The notes beneath the pieces are model-generated. The model was given only the letters and a program-made list of their open reading frames with translations. It did no database searches and had not been told where the DNA came from. A DNA stretch of 64,000 bases, taken from contig NZ_CALFYO010000020.1 in NCBI RefSeq assembly GCF_937952055.1, forward strand, positions 310,001 to 374,000. Reading direction: 5' to 3'. Made by a program: the position numbers and the translations under genes. Source of the stretch: an uncultured Piscinibacter sp. Its GTDB lineage: Bacteria > Pseudomonadota > Gammaproteobacteria > Burkholderiales > Burkholderiaceae_C. Shown here piece by piece: positions 39,600 through 49,853 of this stretch (position 1 is the first letter of the stretch; every line of letters starts with the position of its first letter).

Positions 39600-40312
39600 G
39601 AGCGTCCTTTCGCGCGCGCGGCGAGCACGCGTTCGGCCAGCGTGAAATCGGAGGGCCAGGTGACCTTGAGGTTGGCGGCATCGCCCTCGACGAGCCGCGG
39701 CCGCAGGCCCATCGCCTCGATCGCGCTCGAGTCGTCGGTCACGGCCGTGCCGGCCCGTGCGAGCGCCTCGCGCAGCAGGCCGATGCGGAACATCTGCGGT
39801 GTCTGCGCGGCCCACTTGTCGTCGCGCGGCAGCGTCTCCGCCACGCGGCCGCCTTCGGCGCGCTTGAGCGTGTCGGCGATCGGCAGGGCGAGCAGGCCGC
39901 CGACCGCGTCGGCGAGGCAGGCGTCGATCAGCCGGTCCACCCATTCGGGCCGCACCAGGCAGCGTGCGGCATCGTGCACCAGCACCCAGTCGTCGGCCTG
40001 CGCGCCGCGCGCGAGCAGTTCCTCGAGGCCGCCGACCACCGTGTCGGCGCGCTGCGCCCCGCCGCGACGGCAGAGCCAGCCACGCTCGCCGGCAAAGCCG
40101 GGCAGCATCGCTTCGAAGCGATCGTCGTCGGGCGCCAGCACCACCAGCGTGGCCTGGAGGCGCCGCACCTCGGCCAGCGCTTCCAGCGTGTGCGCGACCA
40201 TCGGCCGACCGGCCAGGCTCACGTACTGCTTGGGCAGGCCGGCGCCGGAACGCGAGCCGACGCCGGCACAGGGCAGCAGCGCAAAGCAGCGTGGGGCGGT
40301 GGTCTCGATCAT
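39596..40312 (-). CDS. ispD: 2-C-methyl-D-erythritol 4-phosphate cytidylyltransferase
   Basis: 238 aa. Transfers CMP to methylerythritol phosphate in the MEP pathway. Nucleotide-binding loop LLPCAGVGSRSGAGLPKQY, HDAARCLVRPE, and QTPQMFRIGLLREAL with TDDSSAIEAMG near the C-terminus. The start at 40312 is set by the N-terminal loop. It is divergent from mfd, sharing a short promoter region with a TATAAT palindrome. It ends in ATGA overlap with ispF. Confidence 0.96.
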   Translation of the reverse strand: MIETTAPRCFALLPCAGVGSRSGAGLPKQYVSLAGRPMVAHTLEALAEVRRLQATLVVLAPDDDRFEAMLPGFAGERGWLCRRGGAQRADTVVGGLEELLARGAQADDWVLVHDAARCLVRPEWVDRLIDACLADAVGGLLALPIADTLKRAEGGRVAETLPRDDKWAAQTPQMFRIGLLREALARAGTAVTDDSSAIEAMGLRPRLVEGDAANLKVTWPSDFTLAERVLAARAKGRS

Positions 40313-40330
40313 GCAGGGCGCGAAGCGGAG

Positions 40331-40348
40331 GCGAATTCTATAATTCGC
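40331..40348. promoter_or_regulatory. Bidirectional promoter element between ispD and mfd
   Basis: GCGAATT-CTAT-AATTCGC is an 18-bp perfect palindrome apart from its centre. The plus strand carries TATAAT at 40339-40344, a full -10 consensus for mfd. The minus strand gives TATAGA in nearly the same place for ispD. -35 boxes are weak. The predicted mfd leader is about 59 nt and the ispD leader about 18 nt. Confidence 0.6.
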
Positions 40349-40357
40349 GCCATGCAT

Positions 40358-40389
40358 CGCCCCGTCGGGAGGACCTCGCGGGGCGTTTT
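40358..40389 (+). terminator. Attenuator-like hairpin in the mfd leader
   Basis: CGCCCCG at 40358-40364 pairs with CGGGGCG at 40379-40385, with a 14-nt loop, and is followed by TTTT (40386-40389). It lies between the TATAAT promoter and the mfd ATG at 40410. The shape is that of an intrinsic terminator with a short T run, which suggests attenuation of mfd. Confidence 0.5.
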
Positions 40390-40409
40390 GCTTTGGCTTC
40401 CACACTCCG

Positions 40410-43400
40410 ATGCAGCTCCCCTCGATCGCGCCCGGCAAGCGCTTCACCCTGCCCCGCCCGATCGGCTCGGCCGACGCGCTGCTGCTCGCCCGGTTCGCGC
40501 AGGCACAGGCGGCAGGCAAGAAGCTGCTCGCCGTCGTCACCGCCGAGCCGGCCGACACGCAGCGCCTGGAGGGCGAACTGGCCTTTTTCGCGCCGGATCT
40601 GCGCGTCGCCGTGTTTCCCGACTGGGAGACGCTGCCCTACGACACCTTCTCGCCGCACCAGGACCTGATCTCCGAGAGACTGGCCACGCTGTGGCGCATC
40701 CGCCAGGGCGATGTGGATGTGGTGCTGCTGCCGGCCTCGACCGCACTGGTGCGCCTGGCGCCGCCGAGCTTCCTCGCCGCCTACACCTTCCACTTCAGGC
40801 AGAAGCAGCGCCTGGACGAAGCGGCCTTGAAGGCGCAGCTCACGCTGGCCGGCTACACCCACGTCAGCCAGGTGGTGTCGCCGGGCGAGTACGCGGTGCG
40901 CGGCGGGCTGATCGACCTGTTCCCGATGGGCTCGAGCGTGCCCTACCGGGTCGACCTGTTCGGTGACGAGGTCGACTCGATCCGCACCTTCGACCCCGAC
41001 TCGCAGCGCAGTCTCTATCCGGTGCCCGAGGTGCGCCTGCTGCCCGGCCGCGAGTTCCCCATGGACGAGGACTCGCGCGCCGCCTTCCGCGCCCGCTGGC
41101 GCGAGAAGATGGAAGGCGACCCGACCAAGGTGCGCCTGTACAAGGACATCGGTGCCGGCATCGCCACCGCCGGCATCGAGTACTACCTGCCGCTGTTCTT
41201 CGAGCACACCGCGACGATCTTCGACTACCTCGGCGAGAGCGCGGCGCTGGCCCTGCATGGCGAGATCGATGCCGCACTGCAGCGCTTCTGGACCGACACA
41301 CGCGAGCGCCACCGCTTCCTGCAGCACGACAAGGAGCGTCCGATCCTGCCGCCGGAAGACCTGTTCCTGCGCAGCGAGGACTTCTTCGCCCGCGCGAATG
41401 CCCTGGCCGCGCTCGCACTGCGCGGCCACGAGGCGGTGGACTGGGCCAGGCCGCTGCCCGACCTGAGCGTGGAGCGCGGCGCCCCCGTGCCGCTGAAGAA
41501 GCTGCAGCACCATGTGGCGAACACGCTGAACCGGGTGCTCATCGTCGCCGAGAGCGAAGGCCGGCGCGAGAGCCTGCTCGAGCTGCTGCGCGACAACCGC
41601 ATCGAACCGCCCACGGTGGCCACGCTGGCCGCGTTCGAGGACGGCGATGCGCACTTCGCGATCACCGTCGCCCCCCTCGCCGAAGGCTTCTTCTGGCACG
41701 AACCGCGCGACGGCAAGGCGATCCAGTTCGTCACCGAGACCGAGCTGTTCGCCACCTCGCCCAGCGCACGGCGGCGGCGCCGCCAGGAGCAGGTCAGCGA
41801 CGTCAACGCGCTGATCAAGGACCTGTCGGAGCTGAACGTGGGCGACCCCGTCGTGCACGTCAACCACGGCATCGGCCGCTACCTCGGCCTGATGAACATC
41901 GACCTCGGCGACGGGCCGAGCGAATTCCTGCACCTGGAATACGCCGACCAGGCCACCCTCTACGTGCCGGTGGCGCAGCTGCACCTGATCGCGCGCTACA
42001 CCGGCGTGAGCCCGGAAGAGGCGCCGTTGCACAAGCTCGGCTCGGGCCAGTGGGAGAAGGCCAAGCGCCGTGCCGCCGAGCAGGTGCGCGACACCGCCGC
42101 GGAACTGCTCAACCTCTACGCGCGGCGTGCCGCCCGCGAGGGCCATGCGTTCCGCTTCCAGCCGCACGACTACGAAGCCTTCGCCGCCAGCTTCGGCTTC
42201 GAGGAGACGCCGGACCAGCAGGCCGCCATTCATGCGGTGATCCACGACATGATCAGTCCCAAGCCGATGGACCGCCTCGTCTGCGGCGATGTCGGCTTCG
42301 GCAAGACCGAGGTGGCGCTGCGCGCCGCTTTCGTCGCGGTGACCGGCGGCAAGCAGGTGGCCATCCTCGCGCCGACCACGCTGCTGGCCGAGCAGCATTA
42401 CCAGAACATCGCCGACCGCTTCGGCAAGTGGCCGGTGAAGGTGGCGGAACTCTCGCGCTTCCGCTCCGCCAAGGAGGTGAAGGCGGCGCTGGAGGGCATC
42501 GCCGACGGCACCATCGACATCGTCGTCGGCACGCACAAGCTGCTCAGCCCCGACGTCAGGTTCAAGCGCCTCGGCCTGCTGGTGATCGACGAGGAGCACC
42601 GCTTCGGCGTGCGCCACAAGGAGGCGATGAAGGCGCTGCGCGCCGACGTCGACGTGCTCACGCTGACCGCCACGCCGATCCCGCGCACGCTGGGCATGGC
42701 CCTCGAGGGCTTGCGCGACCTCAGCGTGATCGCCACCGCGCCGCAGCGGCGTCTGGCGATCAAGACCTTCGTGCGCAACGAGAGCAGTGGCACGATCCGC
42801 GAGGCGGTGCTGCGCGAGCTCAAGCGCGGTGGCCAGGTCTACTTCCTGCACAACGAGGTCGAGACCATCCAGGCACGGCGCGACAAGCTCGCCGAGCTGC
42901 TGCCCGAGGCGCGCATCGCCATCGCCCACGGCCAGATGCCCGAGCGCGAGCTCGAGCGCGTGATGCGCGACTTCGTCGCCCAGCGCCACAACCTGCTGCT
43001 GTGCTCGACCATCATCGAGACCGGCATCGACGTGCCCAGCGCCAACACCATCGTCATCAGTCGCGCCGACAAGTTCGGCCTGGCGCAGCTGCACCAGCTG
43101 CGCGGTCGCGTCGGCCGCTCGCACCACCAGGCCTACGCCTACCTGCTGGTGCCCGACGTCGAGGGCCTGACCAAGCAGGCGGCGCAGCGGCTGGAGGCGA
43201 TCCAGCAGATGGAGGAGCTTGGCAGCGGCTTCTACCTCGCCATGCACGACCTGGAGATCCGCGGGGCCGGCGAGGTGCTGGGCGAAAACCAGAGCGGCAA
43301 CATGATGGAGGTCGGCTTCCAGCTCTACAACGACATGCTCGCCGAGGCCGTGCGCTCGCTGAAGGCGGGCCGCGAACCCGACCTGCTGTCGCCGCTGGCG

Positions 43401-43859
43401 GCCGCCACCGAGATCAACCTGCACGCCCCGGCGCTGCTGCCGGACAGCTACTGCGGCGACGTGCACACGCGATTGAGCCTCTACAAACGCCTGGCCACGG
43501 CCGAGAAGGCCGAGCAGATCGACGCCATGCTCGAGGAGATCACCGACCGCTTCGGCAAGCTCCCCGCCCAGGGCCAGACCCTGTTCGACGTGCACCGCCT
43601 GCGCGTGCTGGCCAGGCCCTACGGCGTGGTCAAGATCGACGCGGCGCCCAGGCTGATGGTGATCAGCTTCCGCCCCAATCCGCCGGTCGACGCGATGAAG
43701 ATCATCGAGCTGGTGCAGAAGAACCGCCACATCAAGCTCGCCGGAAACGACAAGCTGCGCATCGAGCGCGACACGCCCGAGCCCAGGGACCGCGCGCAGC
43801 TGATCCGCGACGTGCTGCGCTCGCTGGGCGTGCCGAAAACCGCCGACGCGGTCTCCTGA
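40410..43859 (+). CDS. mfd: Transcription-repair coupling factor Mfd
   Basis: 1149 aa, normal length. UvrB-homology modules at the N-terminus (AFFAPDLRVAVFPDWETLPYD; VRGGLIDLFPMGS), RNA-polymerase-interacting CarD-like domain at about 475-545 (GDPVVHVNHGIGRYLG), then a RecG-type translocase with Walker A GDVGFGKTE (about 626), DEEH box (about 727) and motif TATPIPRTLGMAL. The C-terminal TRCF domain follows. It releases RNA polymerase stalled at DNA lesions and recruits UvrA. It is transcribed from the TATAAT region shared with ispD. Confidence 0.97.
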   Translation: MQLPSIAPGKRFTLPRPIGSADALLLARFAQAQAAGKKLLAVVTAEPADTQRLEGELAFFAPDLRVAVFPDWETLPYDTFSPHQDLISERLATLWRIRQGDVDVVLLPASTALVRLAPPSFLAAYTFHFRQKQRLDEAALKAQLTLAGYTHVSQVVSPGEYAVRGGLIDLFPMGSSVPYRVDLFGDEVDSIRTFDPDSQRSLYPVPEVRLLPGREFPMDEDSRAAFRARWREKMEGDPTKVRLYKDIGAGIATAGIEYYLPLFFEHTATIFDYLGESAALALHGEIDAALQRFWTDTRERHRFLQHDKERPILPPEDLFLRSEDFFARANALAALALRGHEAVDWARPLPDLSVERGAPVPLKKLQHHVANTLNRVLIVAESEGRRESLLELLRDNRIEPPTVATLAAFEDGDAHFAITVAPLAEGFFWHEPRDGKAIQFVTETELFATSPSARRRRRQEQVSDVNALIKDLSELNVGDPVVHVNHGIGRYLGLMNIDLGDGPSEFLHLEYADQATLYVPVAQLHLIARYTGVSPEEAPLHKLGSGQWEKAKRRAAEQVRDTAAELLNLYARRAAREGHAFRFQPHDYEAFAASFGFEETPDQQAAIHAVIHDMISPKPMDRLVCGDVGFGKTEVALRAAFVAVTGGKQVAILAPTTLLAEQHYQNIADRFGKWPVKVAELSRFRSAKEVKAALEGIADGTIDIVVGTHKLLSPDVRFKRLGLLVIDEEHRFGVRHKEAMKALRADVDVLTLTATPIPRTLGMALEGLRDLSVIATAPQRRLAIKTFVRNESSGTIREAVLRELKRGGQVYFLHNEVETIQARRDKLAELLPEARIAIAHGQMPERELERVMRDFVAQRHNLLLCSTIIETGIDVPSANTIVISRADKFGLAQLHQLRGRVGRSHHQAYAYLLVPDVEGLTKQAAQRLEAIQQMEELGSGFYLAMHDLEIRGAGEVLGENQSGNMMEVGFQLYNDMLAEAVRSLKAGREPDLLSPLAAATEINLHAPALLPDSYCGDVHTRLSLYKRLATAEKAEQIDAMLEEITDRFGKLPAQGQTLFDVHRLRVLARPYGVVKIDAAPRLMVISFRPNPPVDAMKIIELVQKNRHIKLAGNDKLRIERDTPEPRDRAQLIRDVLRSLGVPKTADAVS

Positions 43860-43911
43860 GCGTCCTCTGACCGGGAGGCTGACGCTTCGTCGTCGCCGCT
43901 GCCGAGGCAGG

Positions 43912-43917
43912 TAACAT
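43912..43917 (+). promoter_or_regulatory. Candidate -10 box (TAACAT) just before serB
   Basis: TAACAT ends 8 bp before the serB ATG. Transcription would start within a few bases of the start codon, giving a leaderless or nearly leaderless mRNA. No Shine-Dalgarno sequence is present at the right distance. The same word precedes nadA. Confidence 0.35.
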
Positions 43918-43925
43918 CCGACTCG

Positions 43926-44639
43926 ATGTCCCGCACCGAACATGCCCCCGGTCTCGTCATCCGCGACTTCGCGCCGCCGCTGCGACTGACCGACTTCAAG
44001 CTCATCGCCTTCGACATGGACTCGACGCTGATCAACATCGAGTGCGTCGACGAGATTGCCGATGCCGTCGGCCGCAAGGCCGAAGTGGCGGAGATCACCG
44101 AGGCGGCGATGCGCGGCGAGATCGCGGACTACAAGGACAGCCTGCGTCGCCGCGTCGCGCTGCTCGCCGGTGCGCCCGTGAGCGCGCTCGAGACGGTGTG
44201 GCGCGAGAAGCTGCGCCTCAATCCCGGGGTGCCGGCCTTCGTCGAGGCCTGCCAGGCCGCCGGGCTGAAGACGCTGCTCGTCTCGGGCGGTTTCACCTTC
44301 TTCAGCGAGCGCATCCGCCGTCAGCTCAAGCTCGATTTCGCCCGCGCCAACACGCTCGGCGTGGCCCATGGGCGCCTGACCGGCACGCTGTTCGACCGGC
44401 CCTGGGGCGATATCGTCGACGGCGCCGAAAAGAAGCGCGTGCTGCTGGAAGTGGCCGAGCTGATGGGCATCGAGACCGGCCAGACCATCGCCGTCGGCGA
44501 CGGCGCCAACGACCTTCCGATGATGGCTGCGGCCGGCCTGTCGATCGCCTACCACCCGAAGCCGACGGTGGCCGAGAAGGCAATGATCTCGATCAATTCC
44601 GGCGGCCTGGACCGCGCGCTCGAAGTGCTCACGGTCTGA
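43926..44639 (+). CDS. serB: Phosphoserine phosphatase
   Basis: 237-aa HAD-superfamily enzyme, last step of serine synthesis. Motif I DMDSTLINIECVDEIAD with nucleophilic Asp, motif II SGGFTFFSERI, motif III GAEKKRVLLEVAELMG and motif IV VGDGANDLPMMAAAGLSIAY. It lacks the N-terminal ACT region of some longer SerB proteins. It lies 66 bp after mfd on the same strand; a candidate -10 box directly upstream suggests its own promoter. Confidence 0.95.
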   Translation: MSRTEHAPGLVIRDFAPPLRLTDFKLIAFDMDSTLINIECVDEIADAVGRKAEVAEITEAAMRGEIADYKDSLRRRVALLAGAPVSALETVWREKLRLNPGVPAFVEACQAAGLKTLLVSGGFTFFSERIRRQLKLDFARANTLGVAHGRLTGTLFDRPWGDIVDGAEKKRVLLEVAELMGIETGQTIAVGDGANDLPMMAAAGLSIAYHPKPTVAEKAMISINSGGLDRALEVLTV

Positions 44640-44732
44640 GCCGACCCTGGGGCAAACCTGCCTTGGCGCGGCGCGCCGGGCTCCTACGATGCGGCCTCAC
44701 ACCACCTCCACACAGGCCCACGAGGAGACCGC

Positions 44733-46097
<1,365 letters not shown>

Positions 46098-46101
46098 CCG
46101 T

Positions 46102-46614
46102 TCAGGCGACCGGCGACGGCACCACCACGATGCCGTCCTCGTCGGCATAGAGCCAGTCGCCCGGTCGCACCCAGACGCCCTGGATCAGCACCGGCACGCC
46201 GGTCTGGCCGGGCGCCTTGCGGTCGGTGGGCATCGGGAACAGCGCGAGCGCGCGGATGCCCACGTCGGCCGCGGCAAGTTCGGCCTTGTCGCGCGCTGCA
46301 CCGTCGATCACCACACCGGCCCAGCCGTTCTTCGCCGCCGCGGCGGCGAGGTTGCCGCCGATCAGCGCGCGGCGCAGCGAGCCGCCGCCATCGACCACCA
46401 GCACCCGCCCACCGCCGGCGGACTCCACCGCCGCCTTCACCGGCGAGTTGTCCTCGAAGCACTTCACCGTGACCACCGGCCCGCAGAACTTGCGTCGCCC
46501 GCCGTAATCGTGGAACACCGGCGGCAGCACGCGGAAGGCGCCATCGCCGGTCGCATAGGCGGCCTTGTGCGTGTCGCAGAGGTCGCAGGTGGCAAAGTCG
46601 GCAGGGGTGGTCAT
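46102..46614 (-). CDS. rraA: RraA family protein (RNase E activity regulator / aldolase-like)
   Basis: 170 aa. N-terminus ATCDLCDTHK, then GPVVTVKCFEDNSPVKAAVE, GGGRVLVVDGGGSLRRALIGGNLA, GVVIDGAARDKAEL and RPGDWLYADEDGIVVVP, the RraA fold. RraA inhibits RNase E in E. coli, while related proteins are 4-hydroxy-4-methyl-2-oxoglutarate aldolases; the GGN...DGAARD residues fit both. The start overlaps the stop of the Lrp-type regulator (ATGA). It converges with the TrpB-like gene, 4 bp apart. Confidence 0.9.
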   Translation of the reverse strand: MTTPADFATCDLCDTHKAAYATGDGAFRVLPPVFHDYGGRRKFCGPVVTVKCFEDNSPVKAAVESAGGGRVLVVDGGGSLRRALIGGNLAAAAAKNGWAGVVIDGAARDKAELAAADVGIRALALFPMPTDRKAPGQTGVPVLIQGVWVRPGDWLYADEDGIVVVPSPVA

Positions 46615-47102
46615 GCGTTCAACACTTTCCTGATCGGCGGCTTCACGTCCTCGCGGCGCGGCGGCAGCATCGGCTGGTGCTCGCGCGCGGGGTTGAGGAT
46701 GATGGAGGTGGCGGTCTCGGTGAGGATGCAGAACTTGCTGACCACCGCATCGAGATGCGCCACGTCGATGACGGCGATCTCCAGCACCCAGCTGTCCTCG
46801 CCGGTGACGTTGTAGGCATTGATGCACTCGGGCGTCTGCTGGATCAGCTTGATCACGCGCGCGTACTCGGCGCGGCCGATGCGAATGAGCGCGCGGATGC
46901 CGTAGCCGAGCTTCGTCAGGTCCACCGTCGCGCGGTAGCCCGTGATCACGCCGGCGGACTCCAGCTTGCGCACGCGCTCGGTGACGGCCGGCTGGCTGAG
47001 ATGGACGCGTCGGCCCAGTTCGGCCAGCGTCAGGCGCGCATCGGCCTGCAGTTCGGCAAGGATCCGGGTGTCGTGGGCGTCGAGCTCGAAGTTCAAGGCC
47101 AT
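46611..47102 (-). CDS. Lrp/AsnC family transcriptional regulator
   Basis: 163 aa. N-terminal helix-turn-helix (DTRILAELQADARLTLAELGRRVHLSQPAVTERVRKLE, about 9-47) followed by a RAM ligand-binding domain (ALIRIGRAEYARVIKLIQQTPECINAYNVTGEDSWVLEIAVIDVAHLDAVV). It probably senses an amino acid. It is co-transcribed with rraA and divergent from the EamA transporter, with 113 bp between starts, so it may regulate that exporter. Confidence 0.92.
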   Translation of the reverse strand: MALNFELDAHDTRILAELQADARLTLAELGRRVHLSQPAVTERVRKLESAGVITGYRATVDLTKLGYGIRALIRIGRAEYARVIKLIQQTPECINAYNVTGEDSWVLEIAVIDVAHLDAVVSKFCILTETATSIILNPAREHQPMLPPRREDVKPPIRKVLNA

Positions 47103-47215
47103 GGCATCGAAACTCCTTCAAAGTCATCCGCATTGTGCCTTCACGAACTTTATTCGACCGTGGATTCGAGGCCTCGCCTTTCATACGATGTCGATCCAGT
47201 TCCGGAATCGCCTCC

Positions 47216-48127
47216 ATGTCCTCGACCATGCTCGCCGCCGGCGCACCGCGCGCCGCGCCGCTGTCCACGCTGCTGCTGCTGTGCCTCGCGGCCACCTGGC
47301 TGATCTGGGGCTCGACCTACCTCGCCATCAAGTTCGCGCTGTTGAGCTTTCCGCCCTTCTTCCAGATGGGCACGCGCTTCCTCGCCGCCGGCGCGCTGCT
47401 GATGGTCTGGATGCGCTGGCGTGGCGCGCCCTGGCCCAGCCTCGCACAATGGCGCAACGCGCTGATCGTCGGCACGCTGATGCTCGGCGGCGGCATGGGC
47501 GGCACCGCCGTTGCCGAGGTGTCGGTGGGCTCGGGCCTGGTGGTGGCCTTCATCGCCGTGGTGCCGTTGATGATCGCAGCACTGAACCTGCTCTGGGGCG
47601 TGGTGCCGGGGCGGCTGGAACTGGCGGGCATCGTCGTCGGCCTGGCCGGCGTGCTGATGCTGACCCAGGGGGCAGGCTTCCAGGCCTCGCCGGGCGGACT
47701 GGCGGCGATCGCGATCGCCTGCGTCACCTGGTCGCTGGGCAGCGTGCTCAGCCAGCGCAAGCTGCCGCTCGCGCCGGGCGCGACCGGGTTCGCCAGCGAG
47801 ATGCTGTGCGGCGGCGCGGTGTTGATGGGCTTGTCCTGGCTCGCCGGCGAGCACCCGACCTGGCCACCGCAGCCGGCCGCCGCGCTCGCCTGGCTCTACC
47901 TGGTGGTGTTCGGTTCGCTGATCGCCTTCAACGCCTACATGCACCTGCTCGCCCATGCGAGCGCAGGGCTGGCGTCGAGCTACACCTTCGTCAATCCGGT
48001 GATCGCGATGCTGCTCGGCGTGGCCGTGCTCGGCGAGGCGGTCAGCGACTTCGAATGGGCGGCGGCCGGCGTGGTGCTGGTCGGCGTGGTGCTGATGCTG
48101 CGCGGAGCAGCCGTCAAGCGCGCCTGA
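47216..48127 (+). CDS. EamA-family (DMT) transporter
   Basis: 303-aa membrane protein with 10 predicted spans in two EamA repeats, beginning LLLLCLAATWLIWGSTYLAIKFAL and ending WAAAGVVLVGVVLMLRG. It is a drug/metabolite-type exporter similar to YedA. The start at 47216 matches the first span; an in-frame ATG at 47135 adds an unlikely leader. The divergent Lrp regulator suggests amino acid efflux. Its 3' end overlaps the convergent TPP-enzyme gene by 14 bp. Confidence 0.88.
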   Translation: MSSTMLAAGAPRAAPLSTLLLLCLAATWLIWGSTYLAIKFALLSFPPFFQMGTRFLAAGALLMVWMRWRGAPWPSLAQWRNALIVGTLMLGGGMGGTAVAEVSVGSGLVVAFIAVVPLMIAALNLLWGVVPGRLELAGIVVGLAGVLMLTQGAGFQASPGGLAAIAIACVTWSLGSVLSQRKLPLAPGATGFASEMLCGGAVLMGLSWLAGEHPTWPPQPAAALAWLYLVVFGSLIAFNAYMHLLAHASAGLASSYTFVNPVIAMLLGVAVLGEAVSDFEWAAAGVVLVGVVLMLRGAAVKRA

Positions 48128-49853
48128 GCGCCGCGTCGCGGATCGCGCTCAGCGTGCTGCGCGTGGTGCTCACGTCGGTGTCGAGCTTGAGGTGCAGCAG
48201 CGACGGCCCCGCCGCCGCCAGCGCCTCGCGCAGCGCGGGCTCGAACTGCTCGGTGCGCTCCACCCTGGCGGCGTGCCAGCCATGGGCCCGCGCCAGTGCG
48301 GCGAAGTCCGGGTTGAACAGGTCGCTGCCCGAGACGCGCCCCGGGAACTCGCGTTCCTGGTGCATGCGGATGGTGCCGTAGCTGCCGTTGTCGACGACGA
48401 GGCTGACCAGCTTGCCCGCGCCGCGCCCGGCACCGTAGCCGGTGGCGGTGGCGAGTTCCTGGCCGGTCATGAGGAAGTCGCCGTCGCCGGCGACGTTGAT
48501 CACCGTGCGCTCGGGATGCAGCAGCGATGCGGCGATTGCCGCTGGCACCCCGTAGCCCATCGCCCCCGAGGTGGGCGCGAGCTGCGTGCGGCCGTGGTGC
48601 TGCAGCCCGCGGTAGCGCACGTAGCGGTGCAGCCAGCCGCTGTAGTTGCCGGCGCCGTTGGTGAATACGGCGTTCTCCGGCACGAGTCGCTCGACGGTGA
48701 GCATCACCTGCGCCATGTCCAGCGGCGAGACCGGCGGCGGCACGCGGTTCGCGGCGAAGTCGGCCGCGGCAGACTCGGACCAGGCGCGCCATGCCGACTC
48801 GGCCGGCGCAGCCAGCGACTCCAGCGCCTTGGCGGCGTGGCTCACCGACGCCTGCAGCATCAGGTCGGCGGCGTAGACGCGGCCGAGTTCCTCCGCGCCG
48901 GCATGGATGTGCACCAGGGTCTGCCTCGGCCGCGGCGCTTCGAGCAGCGTGTAGCCGCCGGTGGTCATCTCGCCGAGGCGCACGCCCAGCGCGATCACCA
49001 GGTCAGCCTCGCGGATGCGCGCGGCGAGCTTGGGATTGATGCCGATGCCCACATCGCCGGCATAGAGCGGGTGGCGGTTGTCGAAGGTGTCCTGGAAACG
49101 AAAGCCGCAGCCCACCGGCAACTGCCAGTTCTCGGCGAAGCGCTGCAGGGCACGGGCGCCTTCGGCATCCCAACCCCCGCCCCCGGCGATGACGAAGGGG
49201 CGTTGCGCGCGCACGAGCAGCGCGCGCAGGTCGCGCAAGGGCCCGGGCGCCGGCCAGGCCTGCGCCGGCTCGACGCGCGGCAGCACCGGCGCGGACGTCG
49301 GCAGGGTCAGCAGGTCCTCGGGCAGCACCAGCACCACCGGTCCGGGCCGGCCCTGCATCGCGGTGTGGAAGGCACGCGCCACATACTCCGGCAAGCGATC
49401 GGCGCTGTGTACCTCGCCCACCCACTTGGCCATGCCCAGCGTGCCGGGGCCGAACACCTGGCGGTAGTCGAGTTCCTGGAAGGCTTCGCGGTCGCGCTGG
49501 TCGCCGGCCACCTGGCCGACGAACAGAATCATCGGCGTGCTGTCCTGGAAGGCGGTGTGCAGCCCGATGCTGGCATTGGTCGCGCCGGGGCCGCGCGTGA
49601 CGAAGCAGATGCCCGGCCGGCCGCTCAGCTTGCCCTGCGCCTCGGCCATGAAGGCCGCGCCGCCTTCCTGGCGGCAGGCGACGAAGCGGATGTGCGCGCG
49701 GTGCTCGTGGAAGCCGTCGAGCACGGCAAGATAGCTCTCCCCCGGCACGCCGAAGGCGGTGGTCACGCCCTGGGCAACGAGCGCCTCGACCAGCGCGTGG
49801 CCGGCAATGCGGGTGGGACTTGCGGTGGGTGAAGTGTCGGCGGGCACGTTCAT
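48114..49853 (-). CDS. Thiamine pyrophosphate-dependent enzyme (acetolactate synthase-like)
   Basis: 579 aa in three domains: N-terminal Pyr domain with catalytic Glu in CRQEGGAAFMAEAQGKLSG, central FAD-like domain, and C-terminal PP domain with GDGDFLMTGQELATATGYG and VVDNGSYGTIR binding Mg-TPP. It is similar to acetolactate synthase large subunits but has no small subunit nearby, so benzoylformate decarboxylase- or oxalyl-CoA-type chemistry is possible. It overlaps the upstream MFS transporter gene by 4 bp, which suggests the pair handles one substrate. Confidence 0.88.
   Translation of the reverse strand: MNVPADTSPTASPTRIAGHALVEALVAQGVTTAFGVPGESYLAVLDGFHEHRAHIRFVACRQEGGAAFMAEAQGKLSGRPGICFVTRGPGATNASIGLHTAFQDSTPMILFVGQVAGDQRDREAFQELDYRQVFGPGTLGMAKWVGEVHSADRLPEYVARAFHTAMQGRPGPVVLVLPEDLLTLPTSAPVLPRVEPAQAWPAPGPLRDLRALLVRAQRPFVIAGGGGWDAEGARALQRFAENWQLPVGCGFRFQDTFDNRHPLYAGDVGIGINPKLAARIREADLVIALGVRLGEMTTGGYTLLEAPRPRQTLVHIHAGAEELGRVYAADLMLQASVSHAAKALESLAAPAESAWRAWSESAAADFAANRVPPPVSPLDMAQVMLTVERLVPENAVFTNGAGNYSGWLHRYVRYRGLQHHGRTQLAPTSGAMGYGVPAAIAASLLHPERTVINVAGDGDFLMTGQELATATGYGAGRGAGKLVSLVVDNGSYGTIRMHQEREFPGRVSGSDLFNPDFAALARAHGWHAARVERTEQFEPALREALAAAGPSLLHLKLDTDVSTTRSTLSAIRDAALRRA

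Noticed and set aside
40338..44555. A 1405-codon open frame on the minus strand antisense to mfd and serB
   Set aside because: It mirrors third-position GC bias of two clear genes, has His/Gln/Val-rich nonsense composition and no domain; mfd and serB are unmistakable on the plus strand.
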